From Lasiosphaeris hirsuta (lineage: Eukaryota > Ascomycota > Sordariomycetes > Sordariales > Lasiosphaeriaceae), in assembly GCA_030549175.1 (NCBI GenBank), contig JAUKUA010000004.1, positions 5,828,001 through 5,892,000 on the forward strand: a stretch of 64,000 bases of DNA, written 5' to 3'. Shown one piece after another: positions 45,169 to 56,469 of this stretch. The notes beneath the pieces are model-generated. The model did not search any database. It worked only from the letters and a program-made list of their open reading frames with translations, and was not told the DNA's origin. A program made the translations under genes and the position numbers. Position 1 is the first letter of the stretch. Every line of letters starts with the position of its first letter.

Positions 45169-47181
45169 TCATCGCATTGCCAGGCCCGTCGGCGGCTCCT
45201 CCCAGCCAAACTTCTCCATCCTCCACTCGGGCCGATGCTGACATGGCACACACCCCGGCCAATAGCCATTATACTGCCCCCCGGGCTCTCTCCCACTCAC
45301 GGGGTTCCGATACATGAACCACATCTTCTGAATATCCGGCCACGCCGCAAACCGCCCGGTCCCGCCCTGAAACCCCCTCTCGCGCTCCCCCATGGCCGTG
45401 AGGGCTAAATCCGGGGGGAACTGCCTTGTCAGATCCCTCGGTCCCGGATCGGACGCGTTGGCCGCGCGCGGCGTGACGCCGTTCCACCCGGTCTTCCAAC
45501 TGCCCGAGTTCCAGTAGAACTCGTCGATGGTGACGCTCCACAGGCGCCAGACGCCTGCGGCGTCGAGGACCACCTGATCATGATACATGCCCCCGCGGAT
45601 CTGAGCCGAGCCGCTGCCGCGCGCCGTGGCGGGCTGCAGCAACCGCGCGCGCAGCGACGCCGATCGCCCGTCCGAGGATACCAGGACCACGGGCTGGGGC
45701 CGCCAGTGGAAGGAGATGCTCGCGCGGGACGGGATGGACGAGGTCCCGTAAGATGCCGTGCATGCGTCGAGGACCCGCTTTTGGGTCTGGTAGAACCCCG
45801 TAAAGGGGGACTCTTTGTGGCCTAGCGTGTGGTGGATGGCCGACATGTTAAAGCACCCGGCGCCGTCGATGAAGTCGATGTAGAAGCCGTAGGCGCTGGA
45901 GATGTTCTCGGCGCCGTCGTAGGCGGCTGACCGGCGGATGCGGCGTTCGAGGTCCGTCAGGTTGGTGGTGGTGTTGGACGGGGATGGGGGTGGAGAGGTG
46001 ATGGTGTGGACGCGTGTCGAGGCTAGGAGCTGGGGTGTGATGGTGCTCTTCGGGAACGTGCCGCCTTTGCCCCAGCCAGTGGAATAGTTGGCTACCACCA
46101 GCGGAGCGATGGTGATGTTGAGGAACTGCCAGGTGCCGTTGCGCTTGACAAACGAATTCTGGAAGAATCCGATCCGCCACTCCTCCTTGCCAATGAACCT
46201 GTCGCCGATGAGCGCTACCTCAATACCACGCGAGTCGGCGATTATCTCCCCACTGGCCATGGAGCTGCGAACCGAAACGATCGTGTTGAAGATGAGATGC
46301 TCATTTAGCACCCCCTGTTTCAGTCCCTCGGGTCCCATCCACTTCTCCAGCGCCTTCCTCACGCCGCCTTTCCCGCTCCACGAACCCACATTATCCACAG
46401 TGAAAACACCTCCCCAGTTCCCGCCGGCTCCGTCCCCAAACAGATCTTCCACGTCCGTCCACATCCTCCGGTCAAGATAGTACCCATACGCATGCTGGAG
46501 GTTCTTAACCTCGTCCTCATCATTCAACGCCTCAATCCTCCTCGTCAGCTCCTCCACCCCCTCCTCTCTTGTCTCCACAACCTCCTTCCCAGGGAGCACC
46601 GGCAACCCCGCCTCGTCAGGCGTATAATGAAACGGCGGGACCGCACCAAAGTCCCTCCCGCCGTAGTTCCTCCACCCTTCTTCATAGTTACCCTCATACA
46701 ACGGGTAATACCGCATCACTTCGATCTTCCACTCACCCTTGGCACCGCCCTGGGCCGCATTCACAAAACGATACTCATTCTCATAAATTCCACCCTGCAG
46801 TGTCGTCTGCCCCTTGCCATCCCCCTGGAACCGCCACGAGTTATACCTCCCTTTTCCACTCCGATTGTCTGCGGCAATGTTGACGAGCGGAGTCGCGAAA
46901 ATGAGCGTGTCAAAGGTGTAGTTGATGTTACTCTTGAGAAAGGAAGTGATTTTCTGGGTCCCGGCGATGCTGGTGTTTCCGACCTGCAGCATCCCCGATG
47001 GGGAAAAGAGGGCTGCCATGGCGGGGTAGTCGCGCAGTTGGGAGAGGTGCGCGAAGGTTGAGGTCAAGTCTTTGATGGCACGGAGGGATTCTGTTTGCAA
47101 TAGGGAGAGGGAGAGGGAGGCGGGGGAGGGTGTTGCGGCCATCGCTACGAGGGCGGACGTGAGGAGGAGAAGGAGGTTCAT
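45169..47181 (-). CDS. Secreted protein with repeated SnoaL/NTF2-like domains
   Basis: Intronless, 670 residues. The start at 47181 is chosen because it gives a signal peptide (MNLLLLLTSALVAMAATPS); a start 17 codons earlier would bury it. Three units look like SnoaL-type (NTF2-fold) domains: unit 1 with HLSQLRDYPAMAALF and WKIEVMRYYPLYEG; unit 2 with LQHAYGYYLDRRMWTDVEDL, GVFTVDNVGSW, and WQFLNITIAP; unit 3 with ISSAYGFYIDFIDG, IRGGMYHDQVVLDAAGVWRL and WSVTIDEFYWNSG. Each has the AYGYY/F..D....D..LF start and the late W.....I strand. The family includes ester cyclases, isomerases and small-molecule binders, so an enzyme role is possible but not shown. Many N-glycosylation sequons fit secretion. 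No neighbouring biosynthetic genes point to a substrate. Confidence 0.8.
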   Translation of the reverse strand: MNLLLLLTSALVAMAATPSPASLSLSLLQTESLRAIKDLTSTFAHLSQLRDYPAMAALFSPSGMLQVGNTSIAGTQKITSFLKSNINYTFDTLIFATPLVNIAADNRSGKGRYNSWRFQGDGKGQTTLQGGIYENEYRFVNAAQGGAKGEWKIEVMRYYPLYEGNYEEGWRNYGGRDFGAVPPFHYTPDEAGLPVLPGKEVVETREEGVEELTRRIEALNDEDEVKNLQHAYGYYLDRRMWTDVEDLFGDGAGGNWGGVFTVDNVGSWSGKGGVRKALEKWMGPEGLKQGVLNEHLIFNTIVSVRSSMASGEIIADSRGIEVALIGDRFIGKEEWRIGFFQNSFVKRNGTWQFLNITIAPLVVANYSTGWGKGGTFPKSTITPQLLASTRVHTITSPPPSPSNTTTNLTDLERRIRRSAAYDGAENISSAYGFYIDFIDGAGCFNMSAIHHTLGHKESPFTGFYQTQKRVLDACTASYGTSSIPSRASISFHWRPQPVVLVSSDGRSASLRARLLQPATARGSGSAQIRGGMYHDQVVLDAAGVWRLWSVTIDEFYWNSGSWKTGWNGVTPRAANASDPGPRDLTRQFPPDLALTAMGERERGFQGGTGRFAAWPDIQKMWFMYRNPVSGREPGGQYNGYWPGCVPCQHRPEWRMEKFGWEEPPTGLAMR

Positions 47182-48395
47182 GGTAGCAATGTGGCCCAAC
47201 TGAAAGGCGCGAATCTCGAAAGGAGTGTACACCCAGAAATGAGCTTGGAGACTCTGAAGAATAATATGCCCTGGTTGTGTGGAGAGGGGAATTGATATCT
47301 AATAATCCCCATGCTGGAATTCGATCGGGACATATTTGCCGGCAGGCTATTGTGTATCTTCGGTTCCCGGCACCTGCCACAACCTGGGGTAACTATGGAG
47401 GCCCCTAACTATAACATTGTGCCTAGTGAATCACGTCAACGATTCATCTACCGAAGCTCCGGGTAAAGGAATTCTTGGAACGGTGTCCCTTGCGCTGACC
47501 TTTGCTAGGGCGATGGAAAATGCGTCCTGCCGCAATTTGCTCCCACGAGAGAATAGCACCCAGGTACCACAATTCCCGCCTGATTCGGCGGTTGAGATTT
47601 AACAATGGCAGCTAATCAACGTAGAGATTAGTCATCTACAGTACTATCCAGCTAGGGGCGTTAAAGGCTTGTAACAACTTATCACAGATCCTTGGTTTTA
47701 GTCATTCCGGACCCTCCTTCTCAATGCCAAGACTATACGTTTTGATGCTGAAGGAAAGGTATAACTGTAGCTGCTCGAGAGATCTCGTCACTTGAAAGAG
47801 TAGCGTGCACTGTGGATTTATAGTAGGGACTTGATAGGGGGTCACTACCCTTTTGATACGGGGGCACTATCGGGGGACAATTGGTCAATTCTGCCGGTCA
47901 TGCTTCGTAGGAACACCCCCCTTGCAATGGAACCACCAAAAATACAATACAAAAAGTGTTAAGGCCGGTGCGTCATTTGATTCTGTAAAACCCACAAAAC
48001 AGCAACCATCAACATCGCCAAATCCGCACTCCTTGGAGTGCCACGCAATTGAATTGAGAGGCCCTGTGTCCTGGAAACCCCGAATCTGTAGTATTTAACG
48101 TGCCAAGGCGATGAATAACACTATCCGGGGCCTAGAATTAATCCAACCCTAGTGCCCTAACCGTCGGCCGCATCTCCTGACCGCTGCGAGTGGTCCTCTT
48201 GGTGACGGGAGGCTCTGAAGGGGCGGGTGCACGCCTTTTTTGGCTGGTGGCTGGCTAATGTGTGCTGCCACTGATCATTAAGCCCCTCCTGGGCGTTGGC
48301 TGATAACATGCCCGGCCTTGGGCACTGGCGATAGCTCCGGCGCCGGCGAGGGCTCTGGCACTGGCGTAGGGTTCGTGATATTTAGCTTAGTGTTA
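47182..48395. other. Transition zone from gene space to repeat island
   Basis: No intact gene. Minus-strand traces near 48190-48365 with a Pro-rich PVPEPSPAPELSPVP and RTTRSGQEMRPTV look like the tail of an old retroelement or multicopy gene. Base composition is still mixed here; a strong AT shift starts at about 48.4 kb. Confidence 0.5.
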
Positions 48396-48429
48396 CGATT
48401 CTTAGATCTACGTACCCGACCCTTAGCCT

Positions 48430-48715
48430 TCTTGTGTGCCTATCCTATCCTATATGCTGTGATGGAGTGTAGTACACTCCGTTGAAAATGCCATACAAAT
48501 CCAAACCGTGCTAGTGAAAGCATAGGGTAGACTCCGTAGACTTTTTTCGTACCAAATCTTATAAAAAAGATACGAGTAGAATACTAGCACTCAGGCAATT
48601 CCTGTAGCATAGTTTATTTACGATAACGATAGTAGGGAGAAGAGAAATAACGAGCCAAAGTTTGGCGTTGTCGATTGATGGGGTGACTAGGGGGTGCCGC
48701 CCGGGCTATGTGCCA
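48430..48715 (+). repeat. Dispersed repeat R1, copy 1
   Basis: About 290 bp from TATCCTATATGCTGTGAT to the GCCATGTGC-like end; a second, more mutated copy lies at 49083-49350. Shared blocks include TAGTGAAAGCA..GGGTAGA.TCCGT and AGCATAGTTTATTTA. Differences are mostly transitions. Confidence 0.7.
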
Positions 48716-49082
48716 AGCGTGGTCGAGCGTCTAAAATAGGGAGTAACTCCTAGGTAACAAAAGAAAATATACCAAAACAATTTCAACTCTAGCTATCACA
48801 TTACCATGTTGTCCCGATGTAATATACATTCTACCATCGTTACGATGGAACCATTTGTTTATTTACCCGATTACCTATTTATAATTTGTATAGTATGTCA
48901 ATTTATATATATTACCAATAAGATAGTTAGTTATTTATGAGTACAATATTCTATTCTACCTAGCGAACGGAGCAAGATTGTCTAGTTAGTAATAGAGATT
49001 CCAAGTCTTATTTGTAACTAGGCTAAACTACGCTAATTTCAATTCCTACCGGCGACAACGGGTCTTATCATATTTCTTAACT

Positions 49083-49350
49083 TATCTTATATGCTACGAT
49101 AAAATGTAGTAGATTCCATTAAAAACACTATGTAAACTAGAATGGTACTAGTGAAAGCAAGGGGTAGATTCCGTTGAGATAACCTTTATTAAAATTGATA
49201 AATATAATATAAGTAAAATGTTAGAAAGTAAGTAGTTCTTATAGCATAGTTTATTTATGAAATGGATGTCGTGGGGAGAAGAAATCCCACGTCAAAGTTC
49301 AAAATTTACAATTAATAGGGTACAAGGTATATACCAGGGCCATGTGCTAA
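49083..49350 (+). repeat. Dispersed repeat R1, copy 2
   Basis: Same orientation as 48430-48715, with more TpA and AT. Identity of the parent element unknown. Confidence 0.7.
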
Positions 49351-49439
49351 ACTTACAGCTAAACTATGTTCTAAGCTTGTAACCAAGCTATGCTAGCTCG
49401 TGACCGGGCCATGTCAAGCTCACTAGAACTAAGGTTAAG

Positions 49440-49658
49440 TGTTACGTAGAAAAATGTAGATAGCTCAGATAGGTTAGTCCGTTATACGTAGTTCCTAGGC
49501 TTAATTGAGTATAGGGGGTACGCTGCCATATAATAGCAACGCGTCCTCCAGACTGATTACTAACAGGCCATCCTTTATACATACAATATGTCATGTCAGT
49601 GTTTATGTGAAGGACTACCAAAGTAACACTTACACAAGCGGTCTTTTTAACCGTAGTA
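49440..49658 (+). repeat. LTR-like element B, copy 1
   Basis: Starts TGTTACGTAGAAAAATG and ends CCGTAGTA (CCGTAGCA in the better copy, so TG...CA ends). Directly after it comes GTGGTGCCCCTACC, which looks like a primer-binding site, suggesting that this copy is a 5' LTR. Related copies are at 51658-51891 (inverted) and 55048-55150 plus 63878-64000 (split). Confidence 0.65.
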
Positions 49659-49780
49659 AGTGGTGCCCCTACCATCGAATCAAATAGACCTCATTAGTCA
49701 ATTTGACGCCTCCGGAACTAACACCGCTTATACTACGTTATAATAAAGACAACGAAAACGTTAACATTAACAGTACGAAG

Positions 49781-51334
49781 TGTGACACAGGCCAGCCACC
49801 GAAGGTCTGGGGTGTAACAACCACAAGGTGAGATATCGAAATGAGGAATCAGACTACAGAGCTTTAACCTTTCACAACTCTTGACTCTACCGTTCAGCGA
49901 ACCACCCCGACAATTACTATTGGTCTAGTTCAGAGCTTTCACACGACGAACTCAGGGAGTTGATCTTCACAAGGCTAATAAGCACAAGGTCTGATTCAGA
50001 GCTTTAGAACGGAACGGTGAGGGAGTTAACTATCGCAATGCAAAGTGGTAGAGAGCCAGGGAGAAGGAGGTTCAAGGAGATGGAATGATCCAACATAAGA
50101 TAAGACACAATACTTCGCAGTTACAAGTCAGGAGAAACAGAAGGGTTCACTAGGTTATATTACCCCTCAGCTTTACTAAAGTTTAGCTGATAATCTTTCT
50201 AGGCTTGTCTAAAGAGAACTAGGGAGCTTCTTCCTCTCGAGGATCTATCGTAGGGTACTAATCCTACTTATGGGAGGCTATGTATAAGATATAAGAATAC
50301 CGAGATACTTAAAGGATCCTCCTAACCACCCGTCGGTCCCGAATCTCCCTTCTAGCGGCCTGTCTCTCACGCCCTACAAATCAGTAGCTATAAGCCAGGT
50401 AAGGTTGTCCTATCACACGTCGGCCCTCAGCTGGTATTAGTACTTATTCCTATAGCTTAAGCGGCTATAATGACCATTACTATAGAGGTTCCTTCACAGC
50501 CTCGGTACTTATGTTAGCCATAAGCTACTAAGTCCCAAGGCTAGTACTTGTCGTAGTAACGGTTCCCTTCGTGACTCACACGTGGGGGTCGCGACTACCT
50601 ATCATCATTGAAGCTAGACTCCGGAGAACATCGGGTTCTAGGTCTTCTAAAGGAATGCCAGCGATAGTGGGAAGGTCCCTGATTTGAAAGACTAACTATA
50701 AGATCCTAGCTAACTATGTAGGCCCTGATTGCGATACTAAGGTTAAGTAGCTTGTTTATAACAAATCTGAAGCCTAGTGACGTTACTTAGCGTGGGCGAG
50801 GTCTACTGTGTAGCTACTTTGGCTTATGGATAGTTCGAGGTATCCCGTTGTGACCTGTGGTCGTACCCAAGGATCCGTTAATCTGTGTGTAGGCCGAATA
50901 AGCCACTGACTACATGATAGAGTATGTTCCGAGGTTAAGTAACTCGTCTATAACAAATCTAAAGTCTGGTAACGTTACCTAGCATAGACAAGGTCTACTA
51001 TGTGGCTACTCTGGCTTGTAGATAGTTCGAGGTATCTTATCGCGACCCGTGGTCGTACCTGAGGATCCGTTAACCTATGTATAGGCCGAATAAGCTACTG
51101 ACCACGTGATAAAGTATATTTTGAGGTTAAGCCATGCTATAGTAACCTTCTTAGTAAAAGTTAAACCAACTGGTTTAGTATGACCTAAACTAATTAGTTT
51201 AGTTCCGGGCTCTGTATTGACGGGTTCGCTAAACCCATTGTTATAGATTCATGATGTTATGTAAGTACCAGTAATATAGCTTGGTCAAGGAGGTTAGTAA
51301 CTTTGTTAACTTAAGTAAGCCTACTAGTGTGATA
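49781..51334 (-). repeat. Gypsy LTR, extra copy with internal 192-bp duplication
   Basis: Begins TGTGACACAGGCCAG and ends ...AGTGTGATA, like the LTRs at 55151-56469 and 62559-63877, but is 1554 bp long. The extra length is explained by a tandem duplication with period 192 bp (units at 50741 and 50933, third start at 51125). Adjoining 51335-51650 matches the 3' internal end of the gypsy element at 56470-56790. It is thus the remnant of a second, truncated element in the same minus orientation. Confidence 0.85.
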
Positions 51335-51657
51335 TCATCCCCCCTCCTAGGAGGGCTTACCTTAATTCCTAGGATTAATAACCCTAGGGTCCTTAAGCTT
51401 ACGTAGGTATTTGACGTGAAAGTTCTAAAGTTCCTAAGTGTTAAAGAAGTACTTATATAGTTCCTAGGTCTAATCTTTTTCTTTGGGGTATCTATCCTAT
51501 TTAACGAGATATTTTATTATCCTCTTCTTAGTACGGGAGTTTATAACTTCCTTTACTATAAATTCCTTAGGATAGACGTCTTTTACTTACTCTAAGACTT
51601 AAATAAGATCAGAGATCGGCTAAGAGCCAGTTCGGAAAGGCTTAATGAGAGATACGT

Positions 51658-51891
51658 TGCTACGGTCAAAAGGACCGCTTGTGTAAGCGTTACTTTGGTG
51701 GTCCTTCACATGAACACTGACATGACATATTGTATGGTGGTATAAATAATTTGTAAAGGATGGCCTGTTAGCAATCAGTCTGGAGGGCACGCTGCCATTA
51801 TATGGCAGCGCACCCCCTGTGCTCAATTGAGCACAGAGACTACGTACAACGGACTAACCTATCTAGGTTATCTACATTTTTCCACGTAATA
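51658..51891 (-). repeat. LTR-like element B, copy 2 (inverted, most complete)
   Basis: 234 bp on the minus strand, from TATTACGTGGAAAAATG to CCGTAGCA. It holds a perfect 18-bp palindrome (TGTGCTCAATTGAGCACA, 51818-51835 region) and a second inverted repeat (GCTGCCA...TGGCAGC). It truncates the gypsy remnant on its left. Confidence 0.7.
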
Positions 51892-51919
51892 TGTACCCGG
51901 GACAAAGAATAAAGAAAAG

Positions 51920-52690
51920 GGCGTCCTCGCCATCGTCCTCCGCTCTCTTGAACTATAAGAAAAGTACTAATTACTCCTAGCCCTTTCGTACACCGTTGCT
52001 ATGCTTAGATTACCCTATTCCCTACGCTCATACCCCTCTAGTCCATAGTGTCGAAGAGTGTCTTCCGCTTAGTCGTCTTAGGAGGCGACTTCTTAACGGT
52101 AGGCTTCTTACGACCGATACCTTTGGTAGGGGTCTTTTGAGTAGGAGAAAAGGCTACCGACTTACTACGTGTACTAACCTTGGGAGCGTTAGTACCGAAT
52201 AGGTCAGTAAGGGTACCGTACTTATTCTACTTCTTAGGCAAAGTATCCATAGTTATGATTTCGCTCTGGGTATCCTTAGTAGGGCGCTTACGTGAGGTGT
52301 CAAGGGTCATAATAGGTATAGGGGTATTTGAACGAGTAGTCGAGGTAGCCGTAGATCGTATAACTAATAGTTACTTAATAGCCTTGTTAAGCTTTGTTAG
52401 GTCCTTTTGAAGATCTTAGACCTGGTTATTAAGTACTTTAGTCTTCGGGCTGACCTTGTTTATATGGCCCGTTAAAGTGTTAACTTACTCCTTGGTAGTA
52501 CGCTTATCGAGGTTATTTATCGTTATTCTTTTTATAGCTTAGAAAGGTTTACGGACTTTATCGTAGCTTGGGAGCTCCTTAATCTTATTCTTAAGGATAT
52601 TGATCTTATCCTTAAGGTACTTTAAGAGATTATATATGTCAGTAAGTATACTAGCTATAGAAGATATATAGATTATTTTAGCCTATCTCC
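51920..52690 (-). pseudogene. RIP-killed reading frame with Lys-rich end
   Basis: One minus-strand frame reads as a protein whose only breaks are TAA/TAG at positions where Gln is expected. Visible parts: helical ILKNKIKELPSYDKVRK, TGHINKVSPKTKVLNNQV, DLQKDLTKLNKAIK, then a basic tail with TPTKGIGRKKPTVKK and SPPKTTKRKTLFDTMD. Composition suggests a coiled-coil, nucleic-acid-binding gag-like protein of a retroelement. I do not recognise the family. Confidence 0.5.
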
Positions 52691-53584
52691 CATTCCCAAT
52701 CGGTTTGTAGTAGAAGCCGTTTAAAACCGCACCAAAAGTGCTGGACCCACATGTGTGGCATGGGGTAGAAGCCATTTGGTTCTCCTTTGTCAAATCTAAT
52801 AAAAAGTAGATACATCAAAAGCTCTCGCTCTCTACTTCCAACGCTGCCTATTTCCCTACCGTGCGGCTAATACGAAGGGAGATAATAGATATTAAAGTTT
52901 AGGTATTATCCCAGGTAGTTTTGATAGGGTAACTACCTACCATCTTAGCATTAGACCCCGTACGCCACTAGCCCCTTAGCGCCCCCCCCCCCCCCCCCTC
53001 CTCTCCCCTACCTCCTCTAGCACACGCGCGAAAAACCTAATCTACACGACAGCTAATTCGTACTCGACGCGGGTCGAATTAATACGGTACCGACTTCCTA
53101 ACCCTTACTCCTCCTCCTCCTCCTCCCCTTTAACATAAAGCCTTTCACTCTCCTTCTCCCCTTTCACCTCCTTATTTATAAGTTGTGTAAACGTGCCATT
53201 CTAGATAATGAGATCCCGACTTACCTTTGTACGATATATAAATCTATCTCGGCTCCTAAGAGGATAGAGATTATCAAGGCTTATAAAAGCTTACTAACCC
53301 TTTGGAACAACTAGTAAGAGCTCCGGAGCTTCCTTATCTCAAAGGAACTAATAGTAACTATCGACCTCTTTTAAGCTCTCTTACTAGATAGGTTTAAGTA
53401 CGGCTCTTACTTATATGTTGCCTATAAGGTCCGGAATATATAGGAATACTGTCGTATGGTACATAACTAAGTTAACCTAAACAAAAAAGGCCGTTAAGTC
53501 AGAGAGATATAACTATACGATATACTATAGAGGTCGGGTATTTTATGTTAATAGTTCTTCCGTAGCTAATACGGCTTAGTACTC
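52683..53584 (+). repeat. 900-bp tandem duplication, copy 1
   Basis: Unit starting CTATCTC.CATTCC.AATCGG, repeated at 53585. It contains a C run (52981-52998), a promoter-like upstream part and, from about 53137, the N-terminal part of the C2H2-type gene described at 54062. Confidence 0.85.
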
Positions 53585-53585
53585 T
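53137..53585 (+). pseudogene. Truncated duplicate of the C2H2-type gene, RIP-killed
   Basis: First-copy version of the frame at 54062, with traces such as FHLLI, AIL.NEIPTHLC and PKRIEIIKAYKSLLTLWNN followed by TAG TAA at Gln positions. It ends where the second tandem unit begins. It is more mutated than the second copy in some blocks. Confidence 0.6.
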
Positions 53586-54512
53586 ATCTCTCATTCCTAA
53601 TCGGTTTGTAGTAGAAGCCGTTTAAAACCGCACCAAAAGTGCTGGACCCACATGTGTGGCATGGGGTAGAAGCCATTTACATCTTCACGAGTAGAAGCCA
53701 TTTGGTTCTCCTTTGTCAAATCTAATAAAAAGTAGATGTATCAAAAGCTCTCGCTCTCTACTTCTAACGTTGCCTATTTCCCTACCGTACGGTTAGTACG
53801 AAGGGAGATAATAGATATTAAAGTTTAGATGTTATCCCAGGTAGTTTTGATGGAGTAACTACCTACCATCTTGACATTAGACCCCGTATGCCACTAGCCC
53901 CCTAGCACCCCCCCCCCCCTCCCCCCTCCTTTCCCCTACCTCCTCTAGCACGCGCGTGAAAAACCTAATCTACACGACGGCTAATTCGTACTCGACGTAG
54001 GTCGAATTAATACGGTACCGACTTCCTAATCCTCACTCCTTCTCCTCCTCCTCCCCTTTAACATGAAGCCTTTCACTTTCCTTCTCTCCTTTCACCTCCT
54101 TATCTGTAAGCTGTATAAACGTGCCATTTTAAGTAATAAGATCCCGACTCACCTTCACACAACGTACAAATCTATCCCGGTTCCTAAGAGGACAGAGATT
54201 ATCAAGGCTTACAAAAGCTTACTAACCCTTTGGAACAACTAGTAAGAGTTCCGGAACTTCCCTATCCTAAAGAAACTGATAGTAACTATCGACCTTCTCC
54301 AAGCTCCCTTATTAGATAGGTTTAAGTACGGCTCTTACTCGTACGTTACCTATAAGGTTCGGAATATATAGGAACATTATCGTACGATATATAACTAGGT
54401 TAATCCGAATAAAAAAGGCCGCTAGGTCAGAGAGACATAACCATACGATATACTATGGAGGTCGGGTATTCTATACTAACAGTTCTTCCATAGCCGATAC
54501 GGCTTAGTACTC
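53585..54512 (+). repeat. 900-bp tandem duplication, copy 2
   Basis: Second unit of the duplication, with an extra internal 40-bp repeat (GTAGAAGCCATTT, 53665-53708) and a C run at 53909-53921. Confidence 0.85.
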
Positions 54513-55047
54513 TTCGAGGTTATCCTTCCTACATCGACGTAACCGGTAATTATATAGTAACCTAGTAATGATAATAAGCTCCTCTCGCTCTTTTAGTCAT
54601 AATATTCCTAGCTTTAGTACCGTACGACTATTATCCTCAAGGATAAGAGAAAGTTAGTACCGTCTCCTTAGCTTAATCGTACTGGCTAGGTAACTTATCT
54701 TACTGACTTAAAAGCGGAGAAACTCCGTTGTACGATATCACTTAGAGTAACTGATAGCTGGCTTTATAATAAGAAAGGGAGGCTTACTAAGGTATTAACT
54801 ATTACCTAGGAAAGCTTATACCGACTTGTTTTAGAAGTATAAAAAGTATGCTTGTACAAAGAGGCTGGGATCGCTATGTTATTTAAGATTAATTGTAAAA
54901 ACATGGTAGTAGTAAAGCCGAGTAAGCTATTTGAGCCCTGTATAGAACGTCATATAATTAAGTAGTATATTAATGTATGGAAGAATATGCTGGGATATAT
55001 CTTCTGGGTTTACGACTAGTACGATGACGATAAGCTTATCGTAGTAT
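54062..55047 (+). pseudogene. Multicopy fungal C2H2-type (DUF3505-like) gene, RIP-killed, interrupted
   Basis: From ATG 54062 one frame gives a coherent protein: a zinc-finger-like start (ICKLYKRAIL..KIPTHLHTTY, where Tyr stands at Cys positions), KRTEIIKAYKSLLTLWNN, a second finger-like block (YGSYSYVTYKVRNI.EHYRT), VNPNKKGR, and WRSGILY. Farther on are VKPSKLFEPCIERHIIK and YINVWKNMLGYIFWVYD. Nearly every stop is TAA or TAG where Gln fits, and Cys is replaced by Tyr: the pattern of RIP. The domain order is what I recall of a multicopy fungal C2H2/DUF3505-type protein often found near telomeres or with RecQ-type helicases. The gene is cut at 55048 by the LTR-like element B. Confidence 0.6.
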
Positions 55048-55150
55048 TGTTACGTGGAAAAATGTAGATAGCCTAGATAGGTTAGTCCGTTGTACGTAGT
55101 CCCTACGCTCAATTGAGCACAGGGGGTGCGCTACCATATAATGGTAGCAC
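55048..55150 (+). repeat. LTR-like element B, copy 3, left part
   Basis: Starts TGTTACGTGGAAAAATG and runs to GGTAGCAC, where the gypsy element has inserted. The missing right part reappears at 63878. Confidence 0.8.
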
Positions 55151-56469
55151 TGTGACACAGGCCAGCCCACGAAGGTCTGGGGTGTGACAACCACAAGGTG
55201 AAATATCAAATGGGGAGTTAGACTACAGAGCTTTAACCTTTTTCTAACTCTCGACTCAACCGTTCAGCGAACCACCCCGACAATTGCTGTTGGTCTAGTT
55301 CAGAGCTTTCACACGACGAACCCAGGGACTTGATCTTCGCAAGGCTTAATAAAGCTCAAGGTCCGATTCAGAGGTTTGGAACAGAACGGTAAGGGAGTTA
55401 ACTATCACAATACAAAGTGGTGGAGAGCCAGGGAGAAGGAGGTTCAGGGAGATGGAATGATCCAACAGAGGATAAGACACAATACTTCACAGTTGTAAGT
55501 CAGGAGAAACAAAAGGGTTCACAAGGTTGTATTACCCCTTAGCTTTACTGAAGTTTAGCTGATAATCTTTCTAGGTTTGTCCAAAGAGAACTGGGAAGCT
55601 TCTTCCTCTCAAGGATCCGTCGTAGCGTACCTGTCCTACTTATGGAAGGCTATGTATAAGATATAATGATACTAAAATATCTAGAGGATCTTCTTAATTG
55701 TCCGTCGGTCCCGAATCTCCTTTCTAGCCGCCTGTCTCTCGTGTCCTACAATCCGTGGCTATAAGCTAAGTGAAGCCGGTCCATTACACGTTAGTCTACG
55801 GCTGGTATCAGTACTTATCTATACAACTTTAGTAACATAGTATCTATTACTATAGGTGTTCCTTCACGTCCTTAGTACTTACGTTGGCTATAAGCTGCTA
55901 AGTCCTAAGGTTAGTGTTTGTCATAGTAATAGTTTCTTTCGTGACTTACACACGGGGGTCGCGGCTACCTATTACTACTGAAGCTAGACTTTAGAGAACG
56001 TTAGGTTCTAGGTCTTTTAAAGGAATGTTAACGATAGTGGAGAGGTCTATGATTTGAAAGATTAGTTGTAGGGTCTGGGCTGACTGTATAGGCCCTGGTT
56101 ACGATACTAAGGTTAAATGGCTTGTTTATAACAAATCTAAAGTCTGATAACGTTACTTAGTACGGGTAAGATCTATTATATGACTATTTTGGCTTGTGAG
56201 TAGTTTTGGATATCCTGTCGTGACCCGTGGGTACTTAGGAGAGTCCGTTGACCCGTGTGTTAGTTAAATAGACTATTAGTTATACGTTACTAAGGTTAAA
56301 CTATACTGTGGCTATCTCTCTATAATAGTTCCTTTATTTACGTAATCTATGACGGATGTTCATAGGTCAATGGGTATATGTTTCTTATGTGTAGTTCGTA
56401 CCGTTAGTATAAGGTTCGGTTAAGGAGGTTAGTAACCCTATTGACCTAGATAAGCCTATTAGTGTGATA
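55151..56469 (-). repeat. Gypsy LTR, 3' copy
   Basis: 1319 bp, TGTGACACAGG ... AGTGTGATA on the plus strand. It shares all major blocks with 62559-63877, with many transition differences. Confidence 0.92.
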
